Below are positions 38,881 through 51,557 of a stretch of 64,000 bases of DNA, one piece after another (position 1 is the stretch's first letter; each line of letters begins with the position of its first letter). This stretch comes from Alopecurus myosuroides (lineage: Eukaryota > Streptophyta > Magnoliopsida > Poales > Poaceae). The translations under genes were made by a program, and so were the position numbers. The stretch covers positions 143,284,144 to 143,348,143 of the forward strand of contig CM054062.1 in assembly GCA_028641055.1 (NCBI GenBank), read 5' to 3'. The notes beneath the pieces were generated by a model. That model was given only the letters and a program-made list of their open reading frames with translations, was not told where the DNA came from and searched no databases.

Positions 38881-40215
38881 TTTTCCGGTAGGTTAGCAAG
38901 CCAATAAATCTCCACTACTAATAAAACACCAAACATCAGTTTCGCTATGGCCACACACCAAAACGTACCCACGGCAGCCTTGGGTACTCCTAGCAAATTA
39001 ACTCAACCACATCGTAAAGCCCAGGTTACTGCGGTGGTCTGCCTCTGAAATTGAATGGCTGAGATTTAATGTTTTGCCCACAGATGCACCACGCAGGTCG
39101 CGAGACCAATCAGGCGAAACAAGCGGTTGAACCCACGACTCCATCGTCCCTCAACAACAGCCCGGGTCAAACAAAAAAAAACGCCACGATCTCGCGTCGC
39201 CGAAGAACGCGACCATCGCCACCGACGCTGCCTTGAGGCCATCCCCGCCGCGCTGGTGTGTCCGCGCTGTCTCGAGGACATCTAGGCGCACTGCCGGTGT
39301 GTTGTCCACGCCGTCCTCGCCTTGCTTGCCCTGCCGACTAGAGGACATCTCGGCGCGCTGCGTTCTGGTCCAAGCCCATAAAGCAATCGGGCCGTCTCAA
39401 GGACATCTCAGCGTGCTTCTCTCCGATGTGCTGACAACTCCGTCCGCGCCCTGGTTGCTGCGCCGTCTCGGGGACACAGGTCGCCATCGCGTACTACCAC
39501 CGGCGGCTGCGCTCCATGGAAACTGTCAAAAACAGATACATGAATACATAGTATGTGAGGTGAGTTGTTTCTTTCTAACTCAATGATGTCACATGTGCAT
39601 CCTCAAGATAAATTTCAGGGTCGTCAAAAGGGGAAAACTCACATTTAATCTGACAATTTATATTCTGCGATGCAACTGGACATGGAGCATTTGTGCATGC
39701 AAATGTTAGATCAATGACCAATGAGGTAGCTTCCGTACATCACATTCCCTGGAGCATTTTATTCCTGAACATGTTACATCAATGAAAGATGATAACTAAA
39801 TTTCGATGGACTCATTCTAACCTCCAAGCATAGAAGAGATATATTATATGTTAGCCTGACAACTAAATTCAAATGTACCTAGGATCATCCTCATCCATGC
39901 AAATGACCAAACTTGGCTGCAGACGTATTATTAATCCATGCAGTATGGTAGAGGCAAACTAAAGGGTAGCCAATACTATTGATCTTTCCCTCGCTGCATG
40001 AAAACTGGAGAAGCGTTGGTTTGGTTTTTGATTGTTGTCCTTATAGATTAGGAGAAGCATTGGTGTTGCATATGGCATCTTCTCAACCTAATGAGTTACG
40101 GACTCCATTTAAGGACCTAACAAACTCCGACAATACGGGTTAATATATCACCAAATCATACTTAATAATTTGACACTTTAGAGCACAATTCGATTTTTTT
40201 AAGGCAGGACAAAGC

Positions 40216-40356
40216 ATGGATCCAAAAGGATTGAAGAGACAAAGGGAAAGAGAGAGGTATGCACTAAAAAAAAGGATAAATAAGAAGAGGCGTGAGGCTC
40301 GGGATAAAGAACAAAGAACGACTAATGAAACTACTTGTACTCAGAACATGATTTGA
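40216..40356 (+). pseudogene. Remnant of Helitron Rep-helicase N-terminus
   Basis: A 46-residue ORF, MDPKGLKRQRERERYALK followed by KRINKKRREARDKEQ. This Arg/Glu/Lys-rich 'RERYA...RRREA' pattern is typical of the N-terminal leader of plant Helitron helicase-like proteins. The Rep (HUH) and helicase domains are missing, consistent with an internal deletion. The identification rests on the motif and its position inside the Helitron. Confidence 0.5.
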
Positions 40357-41169
40357 CAATTATATTGCGTAAAATGAATAGGCAACAACAGAAAAGTTTC
40401 ATTGTAACAACAGAAAGAACACGGTGATATCTCTGAATTACTGGAGGGGATAGTCCAATGCAGAATATACATAGCAAACTTACACATTGGGAAAACAACA
40501 GTTCATCAAACACGGTGATACCTCTGAATACAACTACTGCAGGTAGTATAATTGCACCATTTCAAGTTTATTTAAAACTTGAAAGGTAAGTGAGGGAATA
40601 AACACATCTTTTACAAACGAGTGACAGTTTGTTCACGCACGATTTAGAGAAAAAGCACAATCACATAATCACTGCCAATTGGTTCACTCGAGATTTAAAC
40701 TCACTTATATCAGATGCTAATTAGTGGTTAATGATTATAAGCTATTCAAAAATAGCATGAAAATGCATTCCCCACGGTTGATTGATAGGTCACTAAACTG
40801 CACAGCCAGATCAAAACAAAGGTGCGCCTTCTCTTCTAAGCACTTCCATGTAACAATAAAAAAATGTAATATGCTCATCTAATCATATTAAGCAACCTTG
40901 ATGGGTTTTTTCCTTAAAAAAGAAAAGCACAAGCACACGGCATCTAGCAAACACATGGAGATAGCAAGCGAACAATTTTGCTTGGCTCAGATTGATATGG
41001 AACTAATTCAACCATTCAGAATGAGCTGAAGCTTTGCCATCCGAAAAGCCAACCGATGCTGCTAATCGGGCTAGATTCAACTAGCCAAGTGCGCGGCAAC
41101 CACGACAGATCCCGATTCAAACCACACAGTAGAGAGATTAGATAAAAGATTATTACCGGGTATATCCAG

Positions 41170-41800
41170 GAACCAGGATGTGGCCTCGGCGTAGTTGGTG
41201 GCACCCAGATGCTGTCCCGGCGGGGCTGGGTCCAAGATGCGGCGGCTGCATGTCCTTGTTCACCGGCGTGGCAGAGCATTGTTCAAGGCCGGTGTCCACG
41301 AGAATTAGTGCACCAGGGGGCGCCGGCCCGCTGAGATGGCGGCGGCGTATGAGCTCCCTTGCAAGAAAGGGGTCAAATCGGCCTCGGACATCCGGGCCAT
41401 GCCGCCCTCAATGGCCTCCTCTAGCCGCGTACGAGGTTGGGAGGGGCATCGGCCATCCACTCCGGCAGCTTTTGTGGACGGAAGTGGCTACTGCCAAAGA
41501 TCCGGTGGAGATGAGTTCCTCCACCTCCGTCGGCTGGGAGGAAGGGGGAGGAGCGTCGTTGCTCCGCGCGGGGAGGCAAGGGAGGGAATGGTACTCGCGC
41601 ATCGGCCAGGGGAGCGGGAGATCTTTGCCGATTTAGCGCGTAAGCAGGGCAGGGGAAGGGTCTTCTCGCCTGCGATGGGAGGCACTGGAAGGTTGGCGGC
41701 CGTGGACTCGCGGATCAGGTTGTGTGTGAGCTTGTGAGAGAGAAGCAAGTGGGGACTAGGGAGCGGGGAGAGAGTGTCTCGGTGAGAGTTGTCCGACTTA
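41170..41800. other. GC-rich block near the Helitron 3' end
   Basis: Open in several frames on both strands for compositional reasons. On the minus strand it reads like a 5' leader followed by MLLSHKLTHNLIRESTAANL and Pro/Ser-rich sequence. A captured first exon is possible. No family is recognised. Confidence 0.25.
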
Positions 41801-42343
41801 TTTTCTTGTCCTTTTCTTTTACTGTAGATTCGATCCTTTTTACGGTTCAGAGGCGTCTCATATAATAGTAAGGTTTAAAAATAATCAGTCATATATTTGA
41901 TGATTTTGAAGGTTCTAATTAATAAAATACAGTAATATTTACAATCATATTTATTGACTGGATGTGTTCGATTCGAATACATGGCCATGATTTTTCAACA
42001 GGGGTCGACAAATAATTATTTTGCCATGATTATTTGATGATTTTTAATATTCTTATAAGAGTTTTAAGATTTCTTGCATAATTTCTTATTGAATATATTA
42101 AAATTTATATTATGATTTTTTTTCTATCAGGAAGGTCCTCATGTGGTGTTTTGGATTTTATTATGGATTACTTCAAGAAAGATATTTTGTGTGACACTTT
42201 TGAATAGATATATATTTTGCTTCGTATAATGATATTTTTGTATTTTGTATTATTATCTGAAAACTATCTCTGATTAGTACTTAATTTCAAGGTTCATATG
42301 ACGCATCTTTTATTGGCGTGCGTTGCACGTGCACGTGTACTAG

Positions 42344-43537
42344 TAAGGGTAAAGCATCTGGTGTGGTAAACTGCTACAACCGGAAATAGACTACACACCA
42401 GATTATATGATTGGGATTGTTCCCAAGCTTTATCTTTGGCATCAAGAAAGACAGTGGTGGTTGCATGTAATGCATAAACAAATGTAAAACAATTTAAATT
42501 TAAAACCTAGCAGTACTGTAGTAACCATGTGTATTGCATAGTAACATGGCAGCACTTGAACAGGTACAGCCCAGTGCTAAACAGTGGCGGAGCTGCCGTA
42601 CAACGATTGGCTGCATATTAGTGAATCATTACACCATAAACAAGGACTGAACCCAACGATCATATAGTCTAGCTTCGCCTCTTCTGCTAAAAGGTACACG
42701 CATGATTACTTAGGATGTTCCACACATTCAAACGGACAATGTAAACCAGCGCAGCCAAACAGAAATCCTATAATCATGTAAGGGCTCAGAATAACAGAGA
42801 ACCAATTAACTATGCGCAGCAGACATCTACATCTCGTGCTGATCGAATCAGCTACAGAATGCAACAAACTATTTAAAACGAACTCGTGTGTGCTCGCCGT
42901 AGGTGGCGTAGAACTGTATAATCTATCTACCTTAGGTATCAAGTTGGAGTACGTATGAGTCGTGTATGGACCGTGGAGAGACGACGACGTTCAGCAATTG
43001 CCTGACCGCAGGGGGTAGACTGGTTCTGGCGTTCGGCAGCCGCAGCCACAGCCTCGGCGACAAAGATCGATGGCGTCATGCGATCGGTTGACGATGGATG
43101 TAGCCCTAGTATGGGCGCTGGCGGCGGCGACAAATTATAGACCAAGTCTTACGTCAAAACTATATCATATTAGGTGTACAACCGCAGCAGATTCCATCGT
43201 ACCATTTGTCCTCTGGGTTGGGTATGTACGCTGTTTGGCCCAGCTAGCGAGGACGTGTCCAACCTGGCAAATGGCGGGCCTTCCCACTTCAGCGGTTTTT
43301 CATTTTTCAGCTTTCTTTCCGTTTTTCTTTTTTTTCAACATTTTTTCAGCAGTTTTTCACTTTTTTCTTTCATTGGATTTTATTTTTCGGCTTTCTTTCC
43401 GTGCTGGTTTATTTTTTTATTCATTTTTTAAATCATTCAGCGTAGTATCGATAAGGTAGTATCGATGTTATCTCTCCCGATAACCCATTAGTGGATGTGT
43501 CATTCGTCTTGATCCCTGAGTGCCCATATCAATCGTA
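42344..43537. other. Spacer between Helitron and satellite
   Basis: No supported gene. Two minus-strand ORFs (42706-42942 and 42939-43145) have no recognisable family. 43290-43440 is a T-rich tract on the plus strand. The ~100 bases before the array show no monomer similarity. Confidence 0.5.
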
Positions 43538-46500
43538 CGGAGTGCAATCTATTCCATCCAAAGACCACAACACACATATACTAAAATGGTATGGCACCCC
43601 CTAACTTGTGGCCGCTCCGTAGACCCCCTCCGGTGAAAACCTAGACACGATGGAGAAATACCGGACTTATACGGATACACGCGGTAACGGCGTCGAAAGG
43701 GGGTAGCAATGTGGAACTAGTTGTTTGGTTGTGTTAGGTTAGTCCATGGGAACACAAAACACAAAGGTAGAACCCACCTCTTTGGAAGATTCCCGATGTT
43801 TCGTCCGATACGGGAGTTTCACCCTATAAGCGCATGAAAACTCGCTAGAGAGAAGCGGACGCGGTGAAGCGGGTTACACCCCGGAGTGCAATATTTTCCA
43901 TCCAAAGACCACAACACAACTATACTAACATGGTATGGCACCCCCTAGCTTGTGTGGGGACCCGGACGCTCTGGTGCCCCCCTCCGGTGAAAACCTAGAC
44001 ACTTTGGAGAAATACCGGACTTATACGGATACACGCGGTAACGGCGGCGAAAGGGGGTAGCAATGTGGAACTAGTTTCTTGGTTGTGTTAGGGTAGTCCA
44101 TAGGAACACAAAACACATAGGTAGAACCCACCTCTTCGGAAGAATCCCGATGTTTCGTCCGATACGGGAGTTTCACCCTATAAGCGCATGCAAACTCGCT
44201 AGAGAGAAGCGGACGCCGGTGAAGCGGGTCACACCCCGGAGTGCAATATTTTCCGTCCAAAGACCACAACACACCTATACTAACATGGTATGGCACCCCC
44301 TAGCTTGTGTGGGGACCCAGACGCTCCGTAGCCCCCCTCCTGTGAAAACCTAGACACGCCGGAGAAATACCGGACTTATACGGATACACGCGGTAACGGC
44401 GTCGAAAGTGGGTAGCAATGTGGAACTAGTTTCTTGGTTGTGTTAGGGTAGTCCATAGGAACACAAAACACATAGGTAGAACCCACCTCTTTGGAATATT
44501 CCCGTTGTTTCGTCCGATACGGGAGTTTCACCCTATAAGCGCATGCAAACTCGCTAGAGAGAAGCGGACGCCGGTGAAGCGGGACACACCCCGGAGTGCA
44601 ATATTTTCCATCCAAAGACCACAAAACAACTATACTAACATGGTGTGGCACCCCCTAGCTTGTGCGGGGGACCCGGACGCTCCGTAGCCCCCCTCCGGTG
44701 AAAACCTAGACACGATGGAGAAATATCGGACTTATACGGATACACGCGGTAACGGCGTCGAAAGGGGGTAGAAATGTGGAACTAGTTGCTTGGTTGTGTT
44801 AGGGTAGTCCATAGGAACACAAAACATATAAGTAGAACCCACCTCTTCGGAAGATTCCCGATGTTTTGTCCGATACGGGAGTTTCACCCTATAAGCGCAT
44901 GCAAACTCGCTAGAGAGAAGCGGACGCCGGTGAAGCGGGTCACACCCCGGAGTGCAATATTTGCCTTCCAAAGACCAAAAAACAGCTATAATAACATGGT
45001 AAGGCATCCCCTAGCTTGTGTGGGGACCTGGACGCTCCGGTGCCCCCCTCCGGTGAAAACCTAGACACGATGGAGAAATACCGGACTTATAAGGATACGC
45101 GCGGTAACGGCGTCGAAAGGGGGTAGTAATGTGGAACTAGTTTATTGGCTGTGTTAGGGTAGTCCATAGGAACACAAAACACATAGGTAGAACCCTCATC
45201 TTCGGAAGATTCCCGATGTTTCATCCGATACAGGAGTTTCACCCTATAAGCGCATGCAAACTCGCTAGAGAGAAACGGACGCCGGTGAAGCGGGTCACAC
45301 CCCGGAGTGCAATCTTTTCCGTCCAAATACCACAACAGACCTATACTAACATGGCATGGCACCCCCTAGCTTGTGCGGGGATCCGGACGCTCCGTAGCCC
45401 CACTCCGGTGAAAACCTATACACTTTGGAGAAATACCGGACTTATACGGATACAAGCGGTAACGGCGTCGAAAGGGGGTAGCAATGTGGAACTAGTTTCT
45501 TGGTTGTGTTAGGGTAGTCCATAGGAACACAAAACACATAGGTAGAACCCACCTCTTAGGAAGATTCCCGATGTTTCGTCCGATACGGGAGTTTCACCCT
45601 ATAAGCGCATGCAAACTCGCTAGAGAGAAGCGGACGCCGGTGAAGCGGGTCACACCCCGGAGTGCAATAATTTCCGTCCAAAGACCACAACACACCTATA
45701 CTAACATGGTATGGCACCCCCTAGCTTGTGTGGGGACCCGGACGCTTCGTAGCCCCCTCCGGTGAAAACCTAGACACGACGGAGAAATACCGGACTTATA
45801 CGGATACACGCGGTAACGGCATCCAAAGGGGGTAGAAATGTGGAGCTAGTTCTTGGTTGTGTTAGGGTAGTCCATAGGAACACAAAACACATAGGTAGAA
45901 CCCACCTCTTCGGAAGATTCCCGATGTTTCGTCCGATACGGGAGTTTCACCCTATAAGCGCTTGTAAACTCGCTAGAGAGAAGCGGACGCCGGTGAAGCG
46001 GGTCACACCCCGAAGTGCAATATTTTCAATCCAAAGACCAAAACACAACTATACTAACATGGTATGGCACCCCCTACCTTTTGTGGGGACCTGGACGCTC
46101 CGGTGGCCCCCTCCGGTGAATACCTAGACACGTTGGAGAAATACCGGACTTATACGGATACACGCGGTAACGGCGTCGAACGGGGGTAGCAATGTGGAAC
46201 TAGTTTGTTGGTTGTGTTAGGGTAGTCCATAGGAACACAAAACACATAGGTAGAACCCACCTCTTCGGAAGATTCCCGATGTTTCGTCCGATACGGGAGT
46301 TTCACCCTATAAGCGCATGCAAACTCGCTAGAGAGAAGCGGACGCCGGTGAAGCGGGTCACACCCCGGAGTGCAATCGTTTCCTTCCAAAGACCACAACA
46401 CACTTATACTAACATGGTATTGCACCCCCTAGGTTGTGTGGGGACCCGGACGCTCCGTAGCCCCCCTCCGGTGAAAACCTAGACACGCTGGAGAAATACC

Positions 46501-49500
46501 GGACTTATACGGATACACGCGGTAACGGCGTCGAAAGGGGGTAGCAATGTGGAACTAGTTTCTTGGTTGTGTTCGGGTAGTCCATAGGAAAACAAAACAC
46601 ATAGGTATAACACACCTCTTCGGAATATTCCCGATGTTTCGTCCGATACGTGAGTTTCACCCTATAAGCGCTTGTAAACTCGCTAGAGAGAAGCGGACGC
46701 CGGTGAAGCGGGTCACACTCCGAAGTGCAATATTTTCAATCCAAATACCACAACACAACTATACTAACATGGTATGGCACCCCCTACCTTGTGTGGGGAC
46801 CTGGACGCTCCGGTGCCCCCCTCCGGTGAAAACCTAGACACGCTGGAGAAATACCGGACTTATACGGATACACGCGGTAACGGCGTCGAAAGGGGGTAGC
46901 AATGTGGAACTAGTTTCTTTGTTGTGTTAGGGTAGTCCATAGGAACACAAAACACATGGGTAGAACCCACCTCTTCGGAAGATTCTTGATGTTTCGCCCG
47001 ATACGGGAGTTTCACCCTATAAGCGCATGCAAACTCGCTAGAGAGAAGCGAACGCCGGTGAAGCGGGACACACCCAGGAGTGCAATCTTTTCCGTCAAAA
47101 GACCACAACACACCTATACTAACATGGTATGGCACCGCCTAGCTTGTGTGGGGACCCAGACGCTCCGTAGCCCCCCTCCGGTGAAAATCTAGACACGCTG
47201 GAGAAATACCGGACTTATACGGATACACGCGGTAACAACGTCGAAAGGGGGTAGCAATGTGGAACTAGTTTCTTTTTTGTGTTAGGGTAGTCCATAGGAA
47301 CCCAAAACACATAGGTAGAACCCACTTCTTCGGAAGATTCCCGATGTTTCGTCCGATACGGGAGTTTCACCCTATAAGTGCATGCAAACTCCCTAGAGAG
47401 AAGCGGACGCCGGTGAAGCGGGTCACACCCCGGAGTGCAATATTTTCCGTCCAAAGACCACAACACACTTATACTAACATGGTATTGCACCCCCTAGCTT
47501 GTGTGGGGACCCGGACGCTCCGTAGCCCCCCTCCGGTGAAAACTTAGACACGCTGGAGAAATACCGGAATTATACGGATACACGCGGCAACGGCGTCGAA
47601 ACGGGGTAGCAATGTGGAACTAGTTTCTTGGTTGTGTTCGGGTAGTCCATAGGAACACAAAACACATAGTTATAACCCACCTCTTCTGGAGATTCCCGAT
47701 GTTTCGTCCGATACGGGAGTTTCACCCTATAAGCGCATGCAAACTCGCTAGAGAGAAGCGGACGTCGGTGAAGCGGGTCACACCCCGGAGTGCAATCTTT
47801 TCCGTCCAAAGACCACATCACACCTATACTAACATGGCATGGCACCCCCTAGCTTGTGCGGGGACCCGGACGCTCCGTAGCCCCACTCCGGTGAAAACCT
47901 ATACACTTTGGAGAAATACCGGACTTATACGGATACAAGCGGTAACGGCGTCGAAAGGGGTAGCAATGTGGAACTAGTTTCTTGGTTGTATTAGGGTAGT
48001 CCATAGGAACACAAAACACATAGGTAGAAACCACCTCTTAGGAAGATTCCCGATGTTTCGTCCGATACGGGAGTTTCACCCTATAAGCGCATGCAAACTC
48101 GCTAGAGAGAAGCGGACGTCGGTGAAGCGGTTCACACCCCAGAGTGCAATATTTTCCGTCCAAGGACCACAACACACCTATACTAACATGGTATGGCACC
48201 CCCTAGCTTATGTGGGGACCCGGACGCTTCGTAGCCCCCCTCTGGTGAAAACCTAGACACGCCGGAGAAATACCGGACTTATACGGATACACGCGGTAAC
48301 GACATCCAAAGGGGGTAGCTATGTGGAGCTAGTTTCTTGGTTGTGTTAGGGTAGTCCATAGGAACACAAAACACATAGGTATAACACACCTCTTCGGAAG
48401 ATTCCCGATGTTTCGTCCGATACGGGAGTTTCACCCTATAAGCGCTTGTAAACTCGCTAGAGAGAAGCGGACGCCGGTGAAGCGGGTCACACCCCGGAGT
48501 GCAATCTTTGCCTTCCAAATACCACAAAACAACTATACTAACATGGTAAGGCACCCCCTAGATTGTGTGGGGACCTGGACGCTCCGGTGCCCCCCTCCGT
48601 TGAAAACCTATACACGATGGAGAAATACGGGACTTATACGGATACACGCGGTAACGGCGTCGAAAGGGGGTAGCAATGTGGAACTAGTTTATTGGTTGTG
48701 TTAGGGTAGTCCATAGGAACACAAAACACATAGGTAGAACCCTCATCTTCTGAAGATTCCCGATGTTTCGTCCGATACAGGAGTTTCACCCTATAAGCGC
48801 ATGCAAACTCGCTAGAGAGAAGCTAAAAGCCGGTGAAGCGGGTCACACCCCGGAGTGCAATATTTTCCGTCCAAATACCACAACACACCTATACTAACAT
48901 GGTATGGAACCCCCTAGCTTGTGCGGGGACCCGGACGCTCCATAGCCCCACTCCGGTGAAAACCTATACACTTTGGAGAAATACCGGACTTATACGGATA
49001 CACGCGGTAACGACGTCGAAAGGGGGTAGCAATGTGGAACTATTTTCTTGGTTGTGTTAGGGTAGTCCATAGGAACACAGAACACATAGGTAGAACCCAC
49101 CTCTTAGGAAGATTCCCGATGTTTCGTCCGATACGGGAGTTTCACCCTATAAGTGCATGCAAACGCGCTAGAGAGAAGCGGACGCCGGTGAAGCGGGTCA
49201 CACCCTGAAGTGCAATATTTTCCGTCCAAAGACCACAACACACCTATACTAACATGGTATGGCACCCCCTAGCTTGTGTGGGGACCCGGACGCTCCGTAG
49301 CCCCCCTCCGGTGAAAACCTAGACACGCTGGAGAAATACCGGACTTATACGGATACACGCGGTAACGGCATCCAAAGGGGGTAGCAATGTGGAACTAGTT
49401 TCTTTGTTGTGTTGGGGTAGTCCATAGGAACACAAAAGACATAGGTATAACACACCTCTTCGGAAGATTCCCGATGTTTCGTTCGATACGGGAGTTTCAC

Positions 49501-50486
49501 CCTATAAGCGCTTGTAAACTCGCTAGAGAGAAGCGGACGCCGGTGAAGCGGGACACACCCCGGAGTGCAATCTTTTCCGTCAAAAGACCACAACACACCT
49601 ATACTAACATGGTATGGCACCCCCTAGCTTGTGTGGGGACCCGGACGCTCCGTAGCCCCCCTCCGGTGAAAACCTAGACACGCTGGAGAAATACCGGAGT
49701 TATACGGATACACGCGGTAACAGCGTCGAAAGGGGGTAGCAATGTGGAACTAGTTTCATGGTTGTGTTATGGTAGTCCATAGGAACACAAAACACATAGG
49801 TAGAACCCACCTCTTCGTAATATTCCCGATGTTTCGTCCGATACGGGAGTTTCACCCTATAAGCGCATGCAAACTCGCTAGAGAGAAGCGGACGCCGGTG
49901 AAGCGGGTCACACCCCGGAGTGCAATCTTTTCCGTCCAAAGACCACAACACACTTATACTAACATGTTATTGCACCCCTAGCTTGTGTGGGGACCCGGAC
50001 GCTCCGTAGCCCCCTCCGGTGAAAACCTAGACACGCTGGAGAAATACCGGACTTATACGGATACACGCGGTAACGGCGTCGAAATGGGGTAGCAATGTGG
50101 AACTAGTACATTGGTTGTGTTCTGGTAGTCCATAGGAACACAAAACACATAGGTATAACCCACCTCTTCGGAAGATTCCCGATGTTTCGTCCGATACGGG
50201 AGTTTCACCCTATAAGCGCATGCAAACTCGCTAGAGAGAAGCGGACGCCGGTGAAGCAGGTCACACCCCGGAGTGCAATATTCTCCTTCCAAAGACCACA
50301 ACACACCTATACTAACATGGTATGGCACCCCCTAGCTTGTGTGGGGACCCGGACGCTCCGGTGCCCCCCTCCGGTGAAATCCTAGACACGATGGAGAAAT
50401 ACCAGACTTATACGGATACACGCGTTAACGGCGTCGAAAGGGGGTAGCAATGTGGAACTAGTTGCTTGGTTGTGTTAGGGTAGTCA
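43538..50486. repeat. Tandem satellite array, ~355-bp monomer, about 19.6 copies
   Basis: The landmark TTTCGTCCGATACGGGAG recurs near 43800, 44152, 44507, 44861, 45216, 45571, 45924, 46279, 46634, 46989, 47344, 47699, 48053, 48408, 48762, 49119, 49474, 49829 and 50182, a period of 353-357. Monomers differ by scattered substitutions and rare short indels. Each gives a 67-residue ORF on the plus strand and a 91-residue ORF on the minus strand, but 355 is not a multiple of three, so no ORF runs through the array. No transposon motif occurs inside a monomer. I do not recognise it as a known grass satellite. Confidence 0.97.
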
Positions 50487-50667
50487 CGTGTCCGATAGGA
50501 AAAACTTTTACGACGACTGGCCCCGTCGGTGTAAAATCCGGTACGCCGACATTCGAGTGGCTGGCTGGCCGATTTTTTCCTATACGCCGACGGGCCCTAC
50601 TTTTACCCGTCGGCGTCTCGTCTGGCCGTCGGCGTAGAGAGGCCCTCCCGTAGTTTCTTAGTAGTTA
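50487..50667. mobile_element. CACTA-like terminal/subterminal fragment
   Basis: Five copies of a GCCGACGG / CCGTCGGCG motif in both orientations occur within 180 bp. This arrangement is typical of subterminal regions of grass CACTA transposons. The left edge starts CACGTGTCCGATAGG directly at the satellite end, and the right edge (TTTCTTAGTAG) resembles a decayed CACTA terminus in reverse. Proper matching TIRs and a 3-bp duplication are not seen, so this may be a solo end or a small derivative. Confidence 0.5.
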
Positions 50668-51557
50668 TGCCCTTGTAGATTTTTTCTTTGCAAGGGCAAT
50701 ATTTTTTATTTTAATTGTCACGATCCAAAAGTACGTATTTTCTGAAAAACATATTCCATCAACTTGTCGTGATGAATGTTTGGTTACCAAAATCTTTTCC
50801 CTCACGACCACCACCTCTTCCCGCGCATAGCAATAACCCTCCCCCGAATAACAATTTAACAACGACCCCTCCTCGTCTGCTGGATCACGGTGATCACGGC
50901 AACCCACCATATCAGCGTACCAACTACCCCAGCCAGGTCGATAAGAGTCCCCTACTCATTCCCAGCCGCCGCCTCGCACGCGACCCTCAATCAAACGCCG
51001 CTGCTCTCCTCACCAGCGGGATTGGAGCCGCCGGTGACCGCCCCTCCTCATCTCCTTTACGGTAAAAGAGTCTCTAGTTTTATTTGTCTGTATTTTGAGA
51101 TCTGAACATGTTGCTTATCCTAGATTACATCTGTCGCGGAGACCGTCGTTTAGATCTTGTTCTATCAGCACAAACAGCCCGTATATGTAAGAAATGATCA
51201 GGCTACTCGTACTAGTGCATTAGATCTACACGCACCATGTCAACCACATTGTCAAAGAACAAGCTATCAGATGTACATGCACCCAATTATTCTTTCAGAT
51301 GCACCCAATTGTTCTTCCAAATGCATCGTCTACTAGAAAATTAGATGCACGTATGTATTGTTTGGTCAAGTTACCTTGCAAATGACCTCAAATTATCAGA
51401 TGTACACTTACCCAATTATTCTTTTAGATGCACCCAATTATTCTTTCAGATCGTCGTCTACTACTAAATTAGATGCACGTATGTATTGTTTGGTCAAGTT
51501 CCCATGCAAATGACCTCTGATATCTTCTTCAGCTGGCTCTCCTCGGTTCCTGCCCTG
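50668..51557 (+). other. Upstream region and intron of the small coiled-coil gene
   Basis: 50880-51065 is a C-rich open stretch that could be a 5' untranslated exon, followed by a GTAAAAG donor at about 51061. The rest is AT-rich and contains a two-copy repeat (51265-51516). No separate gene is supported. Confidence 0.4.
51265..51516 (+). repeat. ~129-bp direct repeat, two copies
   Basis: Copies beginning ATCAGATGTACA at 51266 and 51395 share CACCCAATTATTCTTT, TTAGATGCACGTATGTATTG and TTTGGTCAAGTT, differing at about 15 positions. They lie in the inferred intron just before the first coding exon of the small gene. Confidence 0.85.

Larger units (their letters stand above)
38909..42343 (+). 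mobile_element. Non-autonomous Helitron, complete by its termini
   Basis: The 5' end TCTCCACTACTAATAAAAC is preceded by A. The 3' end is CTAG at 42340-42343, preceded by a hairpin CGTGC-GTT-GCACG (42317-42329) ten bases upstream, and followed by T. Insertion between A and T without duplication, a TC start and a hairpin before CTAG define Helitrons. At 3.4 kb it lacks the Rep/helicase gene apart from a short N-terminal remnant, so it would depend on a partner. GC-rich patches at 39060-39560 and 41170-41760 may be captured gene pieces; I cannot name the donors. Confidence 0.85.

Noticed and set aside
39233..39586. Arg/Ser-rich ORF in the Helitron as a captured gene
   Set aside because: Low-complexity translation (RRLGD, SSPCLPCRLED) with no recognisable domain; a captured piece is possible but cannot be supported.
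44021..50328. Repeated 91-residue (minus) and 67-residue (plus) ORFs as a tandem gene family
   Set aside because: They recur only because the 355-bp monomer recurs. The monomer length is not a multiple of three, there is no promoter or Kozak-like conservation, and many copies are broken.
43538..50486. CRISPR array
   Set aside because: The repeat unit is ~355 bp with no short repeat-plus-unique-spacer pattern, and the context is a plant nuclear genome.
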